From Tabrizicola fusiformis (GTDB lineage: Bacteria > Pseudomonadota > Alphaproteobacteria > Rhodobacterales > Rhodobacteraceae), in NCBI RefSeq assembly GCF_013328815.1, contig NZ_JABUHN010000003.1, positions 186,001 through 250,000 on the forward strand: a DNA stretch of 64,000 bases, in the 5' to 3' direction. The position numbers and the translations under genes were made by a program. This document shows positions 52,758 to 64,000 of this stretch, piece after piece. The first letter of the stretch is position 1; each line of letters opens with the position of its first letter. Under the pieces are notes generated by a model, which saw only the letters and a program-made list of their open reading frames with translations, did not search any database and was not told the DNA's origin.

Positions 52758-52786
52758 GGGCCGGGGGGAAACCTCCGGTCCTTTTC
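52758..52786 (+). terminator. Terminator after amino-acid permease
   Basis: GGGCCGGGGG pairs with CCTCCGGTCC (ten bp with two G-U) around GAAA, then CTTTTCC. It lies 22 nt after the permease stop and before the palindrome at 52804. Confidence 0.7.
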
Positions 52787-52803
52787 CGTTGTTGCGCGCC
52801 GCC

Positions 52804-52847
52804 CAAATTTCTTCGAAGAAATTTGCAAAATCCTTGGAAGGATTTTG
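52804..52847. repeat. Double palindrome, AAATTTCTT family, copy 2
   Basis: 52804-52825 is a perfect 22-nt palindrome with arms CAAATTTCTTC and GAAGAAATTTG, and 52826-52847 a second one, CAAAATCCTT / AAGGATTTTG around GG. Same two-palindrome order as 1475-1517, with the second palindrome's arms changed. Confidence 0.7.
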
Positions 52848-52932
52848 GTCACCACGCCCGACCGATTCCGCCTTGCGCCCGGACCGCAGCGGACTATAAC
52901 CCCGCCAATTTGCGCGCCGGATGGGGAATGAC

Positions 52933-56262
<3,330 letters not shown>

Positions 56263-56278
56263 GAACGGGCATTGGTTG

Positions 56279-56406
56279 GGTGCGTGCTTGCACGCACCAC
56301 CCCCGTCCCAAGGTGCGTGAAATCACGCCCTACCGCTTGGCGATAATCGCTTGGAGGGTGGCCCCCCGGCATCAGGGGTTCGGTAGGGTGCGTGCTTGCA
56401 CGCACC
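56279..56406. repeat. Two GGTGCGTGC palindromes
   Basis: GGTGCGTGC-TT-GCACGCACC occurs twice as a perfect 20-nt palindrome (56279-56298 and 56387-56406). Each is followed about 13-20 bp later by a related GGTGCGTGAAATCACGC-type or TCACGCG hairpin. The two copies are separated by 88 bp and fill the gap between carB and the tRNA. Confidence 0.75.
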
Positions 56407-56523
56407 ATCCCCTGCTACGGCATGTCAAATCACGCGCCCGGCCGCGGCTGGTTGTAGCTGCGGAAAAACCACGCGATTTCCGAGCGCTGCCGCGACGGTC
56501 TGGTCCTTGAGATGCTTCTGGAA

Positions 56524-56600
56524 TGGTCGGGGCGAGAAGATTCGAACTTCCGACCTACGGTACCCAAAACCGTCGCGCTACCAGACTGCGCTACGCCCCG
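56524..56600 (-). tRNA. tRNA-Pro (TGG)
   Basis: A 77-nt cloverleaf on the minus strand with encoded CCA. CGGGGCG acceptor stem, GCGC D-stem, anticodon stem ACGGT/ACCGT with loop TTTGGGT (TGG), and T-loop TTCGAAT. It decodes CCA and, by wobble, other proline codons. It lies between the carB 3' repeats and the DUF192 gene. Confidence 0.96.
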
Positions 56601-56627
56601 ATGCGGCCTCTCTACAAGGGTTGTGCG

Positions 56628-57101
56628 TCAGTCGCAAGGCCAGGCGGCAAGCGATTGATCCACCGACGAATGCCGCAATTCGCTGCCCGGCGCGATGCCC
56701 AGCCGGGCCGCCAAGCCGCCGTTGATTTCCAGCACCATCGCCACGCCCTCGCCGCCGTCGATTGGGGTTTCGTCGCCGGGCACCGCCATGGAATGCACCC
56801 GCGTCACCCGCCCGGCGGCATCGGCAAAGATCATGTCCAGCGGGATCAGCGTGTTCTTCATCCAGAAGCTGGCGTGTTTCGGGGCGGGGAACACGAAAAG
56901 CATCCCCGCCGAAGCCGCCATTTTTTCACGGAACATCAGACCCTTGGCCTGTTCGGCCGGCTCATCAGCCACTTCTACATGAAAACGCGCGACCCCCGCG
57001 GGGCCGCGCAATTCAACCGCCTCGGGCGCGCAAGCGGCGCCGGCCATCGCAGGGGCCAGCGCCAGAACAAGCCCGCTCAGACGCGCGCCGAAGCTTCCCA
57101 T
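56628..57101 (-). CDS. DUF192 family exported protein
   Basis: 157 residues. A signal peptide ([25 protein letters not shown]) precedes a DUF192 domain: [73 protein letters not shown]. These exported proteins are of unknown function. The ATG at 57101 lies 25 nt inside the preceding cold-shock gene, in another frame, with GGTGG just upstream; the overlap and order (cold-shock, then DUF192) is a recurring pair. Downstream of it is tRNA-Pro on the same strand. Confidence 0.88.
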   Translation of the reverse strand: MGSFGARLSGLVLALAPAMAGAACAPEAVELRGPAGVARFHVEVADEPAEQAKGLMFREKMAASAGMLFVFPAPKHASFWMKNTLIPLDMIFADAAGRVTRVHSMAVPGDETPIDGGEGVAMVLEINGGLAARLGIAPGSELRHSSVDQSLAAWPCD

Positions 57102-57616
57102 GACACCACCTGCACCGCCATGCGGCCCCGCTTGCCCTCGACGATGCGCAGGCAGACCGCCTCGCCCGCCTGAAGATCGGCAAAGCCGGAATGGCGCAGC
57201 ACCTCGATATGGATGAAGACATCCTCGGGCCGGGCGAAGACATTGGCAAAGCCAAAGCCCTTGCCCTTGTCGAACCACTTCACCCGGGCCGGTTCCAGCG
57301 GCAATTGCGCCAGATCGTCGGGCAAGGGCATGATGCTTTCATCGACCAGCGGGAACGCCCCCCCGGGCGGCGGTTCGATCCGCACCACCTCGACCGCCTG
57401 CGCCCCGCGTTGCGTCTTTTGCACCTTCACGGTGATGCCAGCGCCATCGGCGACCGAGCTTTGACCGTAGTTGCGCAGGACATTCGCGTGAAGCAAGATA
57501 TCCGTAGGGGAGCCTTCGGCAACGATGAAGCCGAAGCCCTTGGCCGGATCAAACCACTTCACTCGGCCCTGCAGTTCCTGCACGGCCTCATCTTCTTCCG
57601 TCATTGTCAGAGCCAT
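57077..57616 (-). CDS. Two-domain cold-shock protein
   Basis: 179 residues with two cold-shock domains in tandem: residues 15-80 (GRVKWFDPAKGFGFIVAEG...DILLHANVL) and 110-175 (ARVKWFDKGKGFGFANVF...DVFIHIEVL). Both have the RNP1 motif KGFGF(I/A) and the RNP2-like V/I-F-(I/L)-H. The double-domain form is typical of alphaproteobacteria. Single-stranded RNA/DNA binding, acting as an RNA chaperone or antiterminator, is expected. The DUF192 gene overlaps its 3' end by 25 nt, so the pair is one transcript. Confidence 0.93.
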   Translation of the reverse strand: MALTMTEEDEAVQELQGRVKWFDPAKGFGFIVAEGSPTDILLHANVLRNYGQSSVADGAGITVKVQKTQRGAQAVEVVRIEPPPGGAFPLVDESIMPLPDDLAQLPLEPARVKWFDKGKGFGFANVFARPEDVFIHIEVLRHSGFADLQAGEAVCLRIVEGKRGRMAVQVVSWEASARV

Positions 57617-57718
57617 TCCCCAGATAAAGCCCGTGCAAACTGATGCAGCGTTTCACCTGCCAGATGCAAGCCTAAAAACGCCGTGTTTCGGCACACTTCC
57701 ATTCACGAAGCGCGAAGA

Positions 57719-58330
57719 TCAGGGGTTCAGACGGTGGATTTCCCAAGCGTTCTCGGGGGTTGGGCGGTTCCAGCGAAAGCGGTCATGCAGGCGGAACGCC
57801 CCATCGGCCCAGAACTCGATTTCAAGGGGAATGATGCGAAAACCACCCCAGAAGGGCGGACGGGGCGGATTCAGGCCCTGCTCGGCCGTTACGCGGGCAA
57901 CTTCGGCCATCAGCGCCCCGCGTGACGACAGGGGTTGCGACTGCTGGCTGGCCCAGGCGCCCAGCCGGGATTTGAGGCTGCGGCTGGCGTAATAGGCATC
58001 CGCCTGCGGCCCCTCTTCGCGGCTGACAAGGCCGCGCACCCGGATCTGGCGGCGCAGGCTTTTCCAGTGCATCACGAAGGCGGCCTTGCCCGCGCCTTCG
58101 GCTTCGCGGGCCTTGGCGCTGGTGTAATTGGTGTAAAAGACGAAGGCCGCCGCCTCGATCTCTTTCAGCAGCACCATGCGCACATTGGGCAGCCCATCGG
58201 CATCGACTGTGGCCAGCGCGATGGCATTGGGGTCATTCGGTTCGCTTTTTTCTGCCTCGGCCAGCCAGCTTTGAGCGATGACGAACGGGTCTTCGCCCGC
58301 AAAAATTCCGCTTCGGTCCATGTCGTCCAT
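57719..58330 (-). CDS. pdxH: Pyridoxamine 5'-phosphate oxidase
   Basis: 203 residues. Oxidises PNP/PMP to pyridoxal phosphate with FMN and O2. Seen: [68 protein letters not shown] (FMN contacts), [39 protein letters not shown] and the C-terminal [11 protein letters not shown]. The ATG at 58330 is the longest; MDRSG at 58321 is also possible. Divergent from fabI; on the minus strand downstream comes the cold-shock gene. Confidence 0.96.
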   Translation of the reverse strand: MDDMDRSGIFAGEDPFVIAQSWLAEAEKSEPNDPNAIALATVDADGLPNVRMVLLKEIEAAAFVFYTNYTSAKAREAEGAGKAAFVMHWKSLRRQIRVRGLVSREEGPQADAYYASRSLKSRLGAWASQQSQPLSSRGALMAEVARVTAEQGLNPPRPPFWGGFRIIPLEIEFWADGAFRLHDRFRWNRPTPENAWEIHRLNP

Positions 58331-58429
58331 TCCTTCCCGGCGTGGTCCCGCTGCCTGCGCCGCCCTTGATGCCCGGCCCCCGATGGCCTACACACCACTT
58401 GATCAATGAAGGTGGCCGAGGGAGCCCGA

Positions 58430-59251
58430 ATGTCAACCGGACTTATGGCAGGTAAGCGCGGGCTCATCATGGGGCTGGCCAATGACAAATCCATCGCCTG
58501 GGGCATCGCCCAGCAACTTGCGGCGCAGGGGGCCGAAATCGCCTTTTCCTATCAGGGCGACGCGCTGAAAAAGCGGGTCGAGCCGCTGGCGGCCTCGATC
58601 GGGATGAGCGAATTCGTCGAATGCGACGTATCGAGCGAGGAATCGATCGACGCTCTCTTTGCCCGGCTCAAGGAACTCTGGGGCCAGATCGACTTTCTGG
58701 TCCATGCCATCAGTTTTTCCGACAAGGCCGAGCTGCGGGGCCGCTATGTGGACACCAGCCGCGCCAACTTCCTGATGACGATGGATATTTCCGTCTACAG
58801 CTTTACCGCTGTCTGTCAGCGGGCGGCGGCCATGATGGGGCCGGGCGGCAGCCTGTTGACCCTGACCTATTACGGCGCCGAAAAGGTGATGCCGCATTAC
58901 AATGTGATGGGCGTGGCCAAGGCCGGGCTGGAAGCCTCGATCAAATATCTGGCCGAGGATCTGGGCAAGGACGGCATCCGGGTGAACGCGATTTCCGCCG
59001 GCCCGATCAAGACGCTGGCCGCCTCTGGCATCGGTGATTTCCGCTATATCCTGAAATGGAACGAGCTGAACTCGCCCCTGCGGCGCAACGTGACGCAGGA
59101 CGAGGTGGGCAAGGCCGCGCTTTACCTCTTGTCCGATCTGGGTTCGGGCACCACGGGCGAAAACCTGCATGTCGATGCGGGCTATCACGTCGTCGGCATG
59201 AAGGCGGTGGATGCGCCCGACATCGACGCGGTGACGGGCCGCAAGGAATGA
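58430..59251 (+). CDS. fabI: Enoyl-ACP reductase [NADH]
   Basis: 273 residues. Last reduction step of fatty-acid elongation. Short-chain dehydrogenase fold: AGKRGLIMGLANDKSIAWGIAQQLAAQGAEIAFSYQG (NADH motif), VHAISFSDKAELRG, TLTYYGAEKVMPHYNVMGVAKAGLEASIKYLAEDLG (catalytic Tyr-x6-Lys) and the substrate-loop AGPIKTLAASGIGDF. The ATG at 58430 has GAGGGAG seven bases upstream; the upstream ATG at 58406 is unlikely. Its stop overlaps the LysE gene start (ATGA), so the two are coupled. Confidence 0.97.
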   Translation: MSTGLMAGKRGLIMGLANDKSIAWGIAQQLAAQGAEIAFSYQGDALKKRVEPLAASIGMSEFVECDVSSEESIDALFARLKELWGQIDFLVHAISFSDKAELRGRYVDTSRANFLMTMDISVYSFTAVCQRAAAMMGPGGSLLTLTYYGAEKVMPHYNVMGVAKAGLEASIKYLAEDLGKDGIRVNAISAGPIKTLAASGIGDFRYILKWNELNSPLRRNVTQDEVGKAALYLLSDLGSGTTGENLHVDAGYHVVGMKAVDAPDIDAVTGRKE

Positions 59252-59862
59252 CACCGGCAGCCTTTCTGGCCTTTGCGGGTTTGGTGACCTTTGCAGCGAT
59301 CTCGCCCGGGCCTGCCGTGCTGATGGCGGCGCGCACCGGGTTGAACGAAGGGTTCCGCACCGGCGTCATGCTGGCCATGGGGATCGGCAGCGGGGCGATG
59401 GTCTGGGCGCTGGCGGCGATGTTCGGGCTGAACATCGTCTTTGCCGCGGCGCCGTCGCTGCTTTGGGCGCTCAAGATCGGCGGGGCGGGCTATCTTCTGT
59501 GGATGGCATGGCACCTGTGGCGCGATGCCAAACAGCCCTTTGTCACCGAAGATGCCCGGCCGGTGCCGCGTTCGGCGCTGGCGGCCTATCGGCTGGGGCT
59601 CTGGACCAATCTGGCCAATCCCAAGGCGGCGGTGATGTTTTCCTCGATCTTCCTTGGCACATTGCAGGCCGATACGCCCTATTGGGTGCTGGGCCTGCTG
59701 CTTGCGGTGATCTTCACCGCCGAAACGCTGTGGAACAGCCTTGTCGCGCGTATCTTCTCGCTTGAACGCAGCCGGGCGCGCTATATCAGCCTCAAGACCC
59801 TGATCGACCGCAGCTTTGGGGGCGCGCTGGCGCTTCTGGGCGTCAAGATCGTCGCCACCTGA
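59248..59862 (+). CDS. LysE-family exporter
   Basis: 204 residues, about six membrane segments. [61 protein letters not shown] carries the LysE/RhtB signature (ISPGPAV), and [37 protein letters not shown] fit the family. Probably exports an amino acid or related compound. The start shares ATGA with the fabI stop. It is followed by a phosphoribosyltransferase gene 15 nt later, so the fabI-lysE-gpt set may be one transcript. Confidence 0.9.
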   Translation: MTPAAFLAFAGLVTFAAISPGPAVLMAARTGLNEGFRTGVMLAMGIGSGAMVWALAAMFGLNIVFAAAPSLLWALKIGGAGYLLWMAWHLWRDAKQPFVTEDARPVPRSALAAYRLGLWTNLANPKAAVMFSSIFLGTLQADTPYWVLGLLLAVIFTAETLWNSLVARIFSLERSRARYISLKTLIDRSFGGALALLGVKIVAT

Positions 59863-59876
59863 AGAGGAGTCCGCCC

Positions 59877-60380
59877 ATGACCGACCGCCTGCCGCATGAA
59901 AAAGGCTTCCACGTCAGTTGGGACCAGATCCACCGCGATGCGCGGGCGCTGGCCTGGCGGCTGGATGGCAAGGGGCCGGATGGCGGGGCGTGGCGGGCGG
60001 TGGTCGGCATCACCCGCGGCGGTCTGGTGCCCGCGATGATCGTCAGCCGCGAACTGGACATCCGCGTGGTCGATACGATCAGCGTGAAAAGCTACAACCA
60101 TCAGGCGCAGGCCGAGGCCCGGGTAACCAAAAGCCCGCAGGCCGATCTGATGGGCGACGGCACCGGCATTCTGGTGGTGGATGATCTGGTGGATTCGGGC
60201 AAGACGCTGGAACTGGTGCGCAAGCTTTACCCCAAGGCGCATTTCGCCACGGTCTATGCCAAGCCGCACGGCAAGCCGCAGGTCGATACCTATGTGACCG
60301 AGGTCAGCCAAGACACTTGGATCTTCTTCCCCTGGGACATGGCGCTGCAATATGTGCAGCCTTTCCGCGGCAAGGACTGA
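59877..60380 (+). CDS. gpt: Xanthine phosphoribosyltransferase
   Basis: 167 residues. Makes XMP and GMP from xanthine or guanine with PRPP. Seen: [51 protein letters not shown], the PRPP loop [18 protein letters not shown] and [18 protein letters not shown]. The ATG at 59877 follows AGAGGAG with good spacing. It is short and close to the LysE gene. Purine salvage fits with purM, purN and add elsewhere in the window. Confidence 0.95.
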   Translation: MTDRLPHEKGFHVSWDQIHRDARALAWRLDGKGPDGGAWRAVVGITRGGLVPAMIVSRELDIRVVDTISVKSYNHQAQAEARVTKSPQADLMGDGTGILVVDDLVDSGKTLELVRKLYPKAHFATVYAKPHGKPQVDTYVTEVSQDTWIFFPWDMALQYVQPFRGKD

Positions 60381-60496
60381 CCCTCCATCCCGTCTTGCCG
60401 AATATCCCAAGGGTGAGCCGTTTGATTCGCCATTGGTTCTGGAAACGAATGGCGCGGTGGGTGTGCCCCCTCGCCCCCCTTTCAGGAGTGCAGCCG

Positions 60497-61675
60497 ATGA
60501 CCCATCCCCTGAACCCTGCCATGGCCGGAACCGAGCCGCCGCCCGTGATGGAGGCCCGGCGCTGGTTGCAGGGGGTGGTCTTTCCGCCCGAGCGCCCGCT
60601 GATCAATGTCAGTCAGGCCGCCCCGGTGGACAGCCCGCCCCTGGGCCTGCGGCAGGCATTGGCCGAGGCGGCGCTGAACGATCCGCAGGCGCATCTTTAC
60701 GGCCCGGTTCTGGGCATGGCACCGCTGCGGGCCGAGATTGCGGCGCAATGGTCGGCGGCCTATGGCGGCACCATCCGCGACGGCCAGGTCGCCATCACGC
60801 AAGGTTGCAATCAGGCGTTCTGCGCCGTGATGGCCACGCTTGCGGGCGCCGGCGATGAGGTGATCCTGCCAACGCCGTGGTATTTCAACCACAAGATGTG
60901 GCTGGATATGCAGGGCGTGCGCGCCGTGCCGCTGCCCGCCGGTGAGGGCCTGATCCCCGAGGCCGAGGCGGCCGCGCGGCTGATCACTGACCGCACGCGC
61001 GCAATCGTGCTGGTTTCGCCCAACAATCCGGGCGGGGCGGAATATCCGGCGGAAACGCTGGCGGCCTTCCATGCGCTGGCGCGCGCACGCGGCCTCGCCC
61101 TGATCGTGGATGAAACCTACCGCGATTTCGACAGCCGCACGGGCCGCCCGCATGACCTGTTTACCGATCCCGACTGGGCGGCGGATTTCATCCACCTTTA
61201 CAGCTTTTCCAAGGCTTACCGCCTGACCGGCCACCGCGTGGGGGCCATTGTCGCCAGCGAGGCGCGGCTGGCCGAGGTGGAAAAGTTCCTTGATACCGTC
61301 GCCATCTGCCCCAGCCAGTTGGGCCAGATCGGCGCGCTTTGGGGAATGCGGAACCTGTCGCAATGGGTCGCGGGCGAGCGGGATGAAATCCTTGCCCGTC
61401 GCGCGGCGATGACGGGCGGGTTCGGCGCGCTGGAGGGGTGGAAGCTTCTCGGCTGCGGCGCCTATTTCGCCTATGTCGAACACCCCTTCCCGCTGGCCTC
61501 GGATGCCCTGTGCAAGCGGCTGGTGGCCGAGGCGGGCCTGCTGATGCTGCCCGGCACGATGTTCCAGCCCGCCGCCCATGCCGAAGGCGCGCGGCAAATC
61601 CGCATCGCCTTTGCCAATGTGGATGCTGCGGGCATCACCGAGATGTTCCGCCGTCTGGCGGCCTTCACCGGATAA
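60497..61675 (+). CDS. Class I/II PLP aminotransferase
   Basis: 392 residues. Seen: LINVSQAAPVDSPPLGLRQALAEAALNDPQAHLYGPVLGMAPLR, GCNQAFCAVMATLAGAGDEVILPTPWYFNHKMWLDMQG, VLVSPNNPGGAEYP, IVDETYRDF (PLP Asp) and LYSFSKAYRLTGHRVG, in which the first Lys binds PLP. It belongs to the aspartate-aminotransferase group, with substrate unclear. The ATG at 60497 follows AGGAG. It is between gpt and the PpiD gene, in the same direction. Confidence 0.9.
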   Translation: MTHPLNPAMAGTEPPPVMEARRWLQGVVFPPERPLINVSQAAPVDSPPLGLRQALAEAALNDPQAHLYGPVLGMAPLRAEIAAQWSAAYGGTIRDGQVAITQGCNQAFCAVMATLAGAGDEVILPTPWYFNHKMWLDMQGVRAVPLPAGEGLIPEAEAAARLITDRTRAIVLVSPNNPGGAEYPAETLAAFHALARARGLALIVDETYRDFDSRTGRPHDLFTDPDWAADFIHLYSFSKAYRLTGHRVGAIVASEARLAEVEKFLDTVAICPSQLGQIGALWGMRNLSQWVAGERDEILARRAAMTGGFGALEGWKLLGCGAYFAYVEHPFPLASDALCKRLVAEAGLLMLPGTMFQPAAHAEGARQIRIAFANVDAAGITEMFRRLAAFTG

Positions 61676-61748
61676 GCGGGCCCTCCAGCCTTGCCCCCCT
61701 GCGCCCGACCGCTTAGACAGTCGGGCAAAGCCCTTGAGCGAGCCGATC

Positions 61749-63635
61749 ATGTCCAAAGCACCGCATACCACCGACGACGACGCCACCCCCAAGCGCAAGC
61801 GCCGTGGCGCCTCGGTCATGGCCTGGGTGCTGATGGCGATGATCGTTGGCGGCCTGGGCGGTTTCGGCGTGACCAACTTTGGCGGCAATGTCACCACCAT
61901 CGGCGCGGTCGGCGACCGCGACATCACGGTCAATGACTATGTGCAGGGGATGCGCCAGCAGGTGAACCAGTTGTCGCAACAGTTCGGCGCGCAACTGACC
62001 ATGGAGCAGGCCCGCGCCTTTGGCATCGACGGGCAGGTGCTGCAAAGCCTTGTGCAGCGGGCCGCGCTGGACAATGAGGCGGCGCATGTCGGGCTGTCGG
62101 CGGGCGATGCCGTGGTGGCCGCCGAACTGGCCGGGATGCCCAGCTTTCAGGGCGTAAGCGGCACCTTCGATGGCAAGACCTACCGTGACGCGCTGAAGAA
62201 CAACAACCTGACCGCGACCGAGTTTGAAGACGGCATCCGCGCCGACATTGCCCGCTCGCTGTTGCAAGGCTCGGTTGCGGGCGGGGTCGTGGCACCGCAG
62301 GCACTGACCGATACCATCTTTGCCTGGGCCGGCGAGCGGCGGGGCTTTACCCTTGTCCGCGTGACCGAAGCCGATCTGCCCGCCCCACTGCCCGCGCCGA
62401 CCGAGGCCGAGGTGCAGGCATGGTATGACGCCCATCTGGCCGATTACACCCGCCCCGAGGCCAAGCGCATCACCTATGCGGCGCTGTTGCCCGCTGATGT
62501 CGCCAAGACCATCACCATCGACGAGGCCGAGGTGAAGGCCGCCTATGACGCGCGGCTGTCCGAATTCATGCTGCCGGAAAAGCGGCTGGTCGAACGGCTG
62601 GTCTTCGGCACCGAGGCCGAGGCGGCTGCCGCCAAGGCGCGGCTGGACGCTGGCGAAAGCTTTGAGGCGCTGGTGGCCGAACGCAAGCTGACGCTGGAAG
62701 ACATCGACATGGGTGATGTGTCCAAGGCCGATCTGGGTGCTGCCGGCGATGCCGTCTTTGCCCTGACCGAACCCGGCACCGTCGGCCCCCTGCCCTCCAG
62801 CCTTGGCCCGGCGCTTTACCGGATGAATGCAGTGCTGGCGGCGCAGGAAACCACCTTCGAGCAGGCCAAGCCGAAGCTTCTGGAAGAGTTGCAACTGGCC
62901 GCCGCGCAAAAGGCAATTTCGGACAAGGTCGAGGCGATTGATGACCTGCTGGCAGGCGGCGCCGCGCTGGACGAACTGGCCCGCGACGAAGGCATGGTTC
63001 TGGCCACCACCGACTATGCCCCCGGCGCCGAGGACAATGCGCCGATCACCGCGCAGCCCGCCTTTGCCAAGGCCGCCGCGGCGCTGGCCGAAGGCGATTT
63101 CCCCGAAGCCATCGTGCTGGACGATGGCGGGCTGGTGGCGATGCAACTGGATGAGGTGGTGCCGCCCACGCCGCGCCCGCTTGACGCCGTGAAAGACGCC
63201 GTGACGGCGGCGCTGCGCGCCGATGCGCTGGCCAAGGCGCTGTCGGCCCGCGGGCTTGAGATGAAGACCGCCGTCGAAGGCGGGGCCGCCCTTGGCGCGC
63301 AGGGCATTGCCGAGCGCACCGCTTCGGCCGACCGTCAGGCCAGCGTCGAAGGCGCCCCGGCAAGCCTGATCACCGCCGTCTTTGCGATGCAGCCCGGCGA
63401 ATTGCGGCTGATCGAAGAGGCGGGCTTTACCGCGCTGGTGCGGCTAGACGACATTCAGCCGGCTACGGCCGAAGGCGCCGATGCGCAGGCCCTGCGCGAG
63501 GCGATTGCGGTCAATGCCGCGCGCGCCCTCTCTACCGATCTTTTCGCGCTTTACACAGGCGCGCTGACCGCCGAGGCGGGCATCACGCTCAATCAGGCGG
63601 CGATTGATGCGGTCAATGCCCAGCTTGGCAACTGA
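61749..63635 (+). CDS. PpiD/SurA-like periplasmic foldase
   Basis: 628 residues. One membrane anchor (about 20-45, SVMAWVLMAMIVGGLGGFGVTNFGG) after a short cytoplasmic tail, then a SurA/PpiD N-terminal domain (DRDITVNDYVQGMRQQVNQLSQQFGAQLTMEQARAFGIDGQVLQSLVQRAALDNEA) and a parvulin-like domain (RLVERLVFGTEAEAAAAKARLDAGESFEALVAE..., LEDIDMGDVSKADLG...VGPLPSSLGPALYRM). The parvulin domain looks reduced, as in PpiD, which acts as a chaperone next to the Sec translocon. ATG 61749 has GAGCGAG upstream. It leads into trpE with a 12-nt gap, the conserved ppiD-trpE order of this family of bacteria. Confidence 0.9.
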   Translation: MSKAPHTTDDDATPKRKRRGASVMAWVLMAMIVGGLGGFGVTNFGGNVTTIGAVGDRDITVNDYVQGMRQQVNQLSQQFGAQLTMEQARAFGIDGQVLQSLVQRAALDNEAAHVGLSAGDAVVAAELAGMPSFQGVSGTFDGKTYRDALKNNNLTATEFEDGIRADIARSLLQGSVAGGVVAPQALTDTIFAWAGERRGFTLVRVTEADLPAPLPAPTEAEVQAWYDAHLADYTRPEAKRITYAALLPADVAKTITIDEAEVKAAYDARLSEFMLPEKRLVERLVFGTEAEAAAAKARLDAGESFEALVAERKLTLEDIDMGDVSKADLGAAGDAVFALTEPGTVGPLPSSLGPALYRMNAVLAAQETTFEQAKPKLLEELQLAAAQKAISDKVEAIDDLLAGGAALDELARDEGMVLATTDYAPGAEDNAPITAQPAFAKAAAALAEGDFPEAIVLDDGGLVAMQLDEVVPPTPRPLDAVKDAVTAALRADALAKALSARGLEMKTAVEGGAALGAQGIAERTASADRQASVEGAPASLITAVFAMQPGELRLIEEAGFTALVRLDDIQPATAEGADAQALREAIAVNAARALSTDLFALYTGALTAEAGITLNQAAIDAVNAQLGN

Positions 63636-63647
63636 CAGGCCCCGGCG

Positions 63648-64000
63648 ATGATCCTGCACCCCGATTTCGCAACCTTCGAACAGGGCTGGGCCGAGGGCCG
63701 CAACCAACTGGTTTATGCGCGGCTGGCCGCCGATCTGGATACGCCGGTGTCGCTGATGCTCAAACTGGGCGAGGCGCGGACCGATACCTTCATGCTGGAA
63801 TCGGTGACCGGCGGCGAGGTGCGCGGGCGCTATTCCGTCGTCGGGATGAAGCCCGATCTGATCTGGCAATGCCATGGCGAGAAAAGCCGCCTCAACCGCG
63901 AGGCGCGGTTCGATCCGGCGGCTTTCGTGGAACTGCCGGGCCATCCGTTGCAGACGCTGCGCGACCTGATCGCCGAAAGCCGGATCGAGATGCCCGAAGG
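63648..64000 (+). CDS. trpE: Anthranilate synthase component I (5' end; continues past window)
   Basis: The first 117 codons of trpE; the frame is open to base 64000. It makes anthranilate from chorismate and glutamine-derived ammonia, the first step of tryptophan synthesis. Translated: MILHPDFATFEQGWAEGRNQ, then TPVSLMLKLGEARTDTFMLESVTGGEVRGRYSVVGMKPDLIW, which holds the tryptophan feedback-site motif (LLES-type TFMLESVTGG..RGRYS). The ATG at 63648 starts 12 nt after the ppiD-like stop. The rest of the trp genes are outside the window. Confidence 0.96.
   Translation, partial: MILHPDFATFEQGWAEGRNQLVYARLAADLDTPVSLMLKLGEARTDTFMLESVTGGEVRGRYSVVGMKPDLIWQCHGEKSRLNREARFDPAAFVELPGHPLQTLRDLIAESRIEMPE

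Overview
The window is a gene-dense, high-GC, alphaproteobacterial chromosome segment, and everything points to the Rhodobacteraceae (Rhodobacter/Gemmobacter-like). The evidence is the aerobic cobaltochelatase genes cobS and cobT, a PpiD-type foldase directly before trpE, a two-domain cold-shock protein overlapping a DUF192 gene, a malic enzyme fused to a phosphotransacetylase-like domain, and several families of short palindromic intergenic repeats that I associate with this family. There is no phage, integrase, insertion sequence, CRISPR array or toxin-antitoxin pair. Nearly all of it reads as stable core genome, and I did not find a clear multi-gene new system.

Layout. 1-7 kb: 3' end of valS, a DUF1992 gene, a HisC-like aminotransferase, a DUF4177-like gene, the dicarboxylate carrier dctA with a clear terminator, gatB, and a lytic-transglycosylase lipoprotein. 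7-16 kb: aminopeptidase N, a photolyase/cryptochrome followed by a DUF2256 gene that has no normal stop, an ArsR plus three SRPBCC genes operon with a palindrome over the ArsR start codon, glcB and bolA. 16-27 kb: a J-domain protein, a GT4 glycosyltransferase, an exported msrB, then cobS and cobT separated by two small secreted unknowns and an FMN reductase, then aminopeptidase P, sufE, a lipoprotein and gluconokinase. Three copies of one palindromic repeat lie in this stretch, one of which supplies both stop codons of a convergent gene pair.

27-38 kb: rnd, an old-yellow-enzyme gene divergent from an HxlR regulator with a likely shared operator, purN-purM, a diacylglycerol-kinase-like gene and a phosphoesterase whose stop codon lies inside a tRNA gene, a DEAD-box helicase, an unknown gene, a hairpin-rich 400-bp region without a gene, tdk and a DMT transporter. 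38-49 kb: an acyl-CoA ligase, an unknown membrane protein, a SPOR protein, the nucleoside-salvage cluster cdd-deoA-deoB-add-upp, and maeB. 49-64 kb: pabB-pabC, an amino-acid permease, carB, tRNA-Pro, DUF192/cold-shock, pdxH, fabI, a LysE exporter, xanthine phosphoribosyltransferase, an aminotransferase, a PpiD-like foldase and the 5' end of trpE.

Functional groupings: folate and tryptophan supply from chorismate (pabB, pabC, trpE), purine and pyrimidine synthesis and salvage (purM, purN, carB, tdk, cdd, deoA, deoB, add, upp, gpt), C4-acid and glyoxylate carbon flow (dctA, glcB, maeB), and protein quality (msrB, pepN, pepP, PpiD). Many genes are packed with 1-43 nt overlaps, so translational coupling is probably common here.
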